Below are positions 63,517 through 64,000 of a stretch of 64,000 bases of DNA, piece after piece (the first letter of the stretch is position 1; each line of letters starts with the position of its first letter). Origin of the DNA: Thiodiazotropha sp040506705 (GTDB lineage: Bacteria > Pseudomonadota > Gammaproteobacteria > Chromatiales > Chromatiaceae); the NCBI GenBank assembly GCA_040506705.1, contig JBEVWG010000057.1, forward strand, positions 19,717 to 83,716, in the 5' to 3' direction. The translations under genes were made by a program, and so were the position numbers. The notes under the pieces are model-generated. The model searched no databases. It saw nothing but the letters and a program-made list of their open reading frames with translations, and was not told the origin of the DNA.

Positions 63517-64000
63517 TCAACGAGATTCCAGATAGTCGATCCATCGTTGAGCAAGTTGCTGGGATTTTTCACTCTTAGCCACACTCAAGGCCGACTCAAA
63601 AGCCGATCTGGCTGCCTCAGGGCTATCGAGGCGGTAGTGGCTGCTTCCCAGCAATATCCAGTCATCGAAACTTGGCTTGGCAGATAGCTTAATGCCCTGT
63701 TCGAGACTGGACCTTGCAGCTTGCCACTGCTCAAGCTCCATCAACAATCGTCCCTTCCTGAGCTGTGGCTTTCCTGACTTATCGATCTCTGCCAATCTTT
63801 GAAGCACCTTCAATGCACGCTGCTGATCTCTTGCCAGAAGCCAGGCATCCACCAGTAGATTCAAACTGCTTTTATCCGTTTTGATCTCACCGATCTCAAG
63901 TCTGTTCGTCAACAACTCAGCCGCATCCAGTGGGCTGTTCAATTGAAGATAGAGCTTGGCCAGACGAATCAAGCCATCTTCATCAACAAGATTCTTCTCT
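63517..64000 (-). CDS. TPR-repeat protein (partial, N-terminus off the window)
   Basis: The frame is open to the right edge (it continues upstream of 63972 as EKNLVDEDGL). About 160 residues are visible, all helical repeats (MIRLAKLYLQLNSPLDAAELL; DDWILLGSSHYRLDSPEAARSAFESALSVAKSEKS). No signal peptide is visible because the start is missing. The stop is 165 bases before the copper receptor start. In many gammaproteobacteria such a TPR gene ends an ExbB-ExbD-TonB cluster next to a TonB receptor, which would lie further right; this is inference. Confidence 0.75.
   Translation of the reverse strand, partial: EKNLVDEDGLIRLAKLYLQLNSPLDAAELLTNRLEIGEIKTDKSSLNLLVDAWLLARDQQRALKVLQRLAEIDKSGKPQLRKGRLLMELEQWQAARSSLEQGIKLSAKPSFDDWILLGSSHYRLDSPEAARSAFESALSVAKSEKSQQLAQRWIDYLESR

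Overview
The window is a chromosomal segment from a gammaproteobacterium. The gene content (RecBCD-type repair, HrpA, a split-alpha PntAB, an IscR with E. coli-numbered cluster ligands, uvrY-uvrC-pgsA, HtpG, Adk) and the XrtA/PEP-CTERM regulators fit an environmental lineage, perhaps a Chromatiales-like or sulfur-oxidizer relative. That placement is an inference from gene content; no marker gene here settles it. Most of the window is well-packed housekeeping sequence. No prophage, intact insertion sequence or CRISPR array was seen.

Layout. 1-6286: recB (3' end cut by the window edge) and recC on the minus strand. 6432-10704: an HDOD regulator, a 74-residue unknown, and a DUF1631 + PilZ pair. 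10784-16324: lytic transglycosylase, YchJ-like SEC-C protein and hrpA. 16549-19405: pntAA-pntAB-pntB. 19924-28098: an XrtA/PEP-CTERM block reading prsK-prsR-prsT, then a Wza-like export lipoprotein and a tyrosine autokinase, with a MITE-like inverted-repeat element inside it. 28701-39628: a type II secretion operon in the order GHIJKLMN-D-E-F plus a Sel1 lipoprotein, with no gspC. 39747-45868: hemN, an unknown, prmB, a lone iscR, a FemAB-like acetyltransferase and an HD-GYP protein. 46085-46443: tRNA-Gly, tRNA-Cys and tRNA-Leu on the plus strand. 46530-51313: PIN-domain remnant, exported Hsp20, pgsA, uvrC, a family-5 uracil-DNA glycosylase and uvrY. 51501-55723: DUF1249, thioredoxin, adk and htpG. 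55915-64000: a PEP-CTERM-associated outer-membrane protein, phosphoglucomutase, a lysine-rich DUF2934 protein, a DMT transporter, a copper TonB receptor and the end of a TPR gene.

How the parts work together. Two envelope systems dominate the accessory content: the type II secreton and the PrsK/PrsR-controlled exopolysaccharide/PEP-CTERM machinery. The second is dispersed: the TIGR03016-type outer-membrane protein lies about 28 kb from prsK, next to phosphoglucomutase, which can supply glucose-1-phosphate for polysaccharide. No exosortase is in view. Cyclic-di-GMP-type proteins (PilZ, HD-GYP) and DNA repair (recBC, uvrC, UDG) are the other themes.

The most notable unexplained items are a 37-bp repeat found twice at the 3' ends of plus-strand genes, a 131-bp MITE-like element with TA-flanked terminal repeats, a 19-bp perfect hairpin after the HD-GYP gene, a lipoprotein gene attached to the T2SS operon, and a tRNA block inverted relative to the E. 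coli uvrY-uvrC-pgsA-glyW-cysT-leuZ order. Start codons were chosen by eye from Shine-Dalgarno spacing and family N-termini; alternatives are noted.
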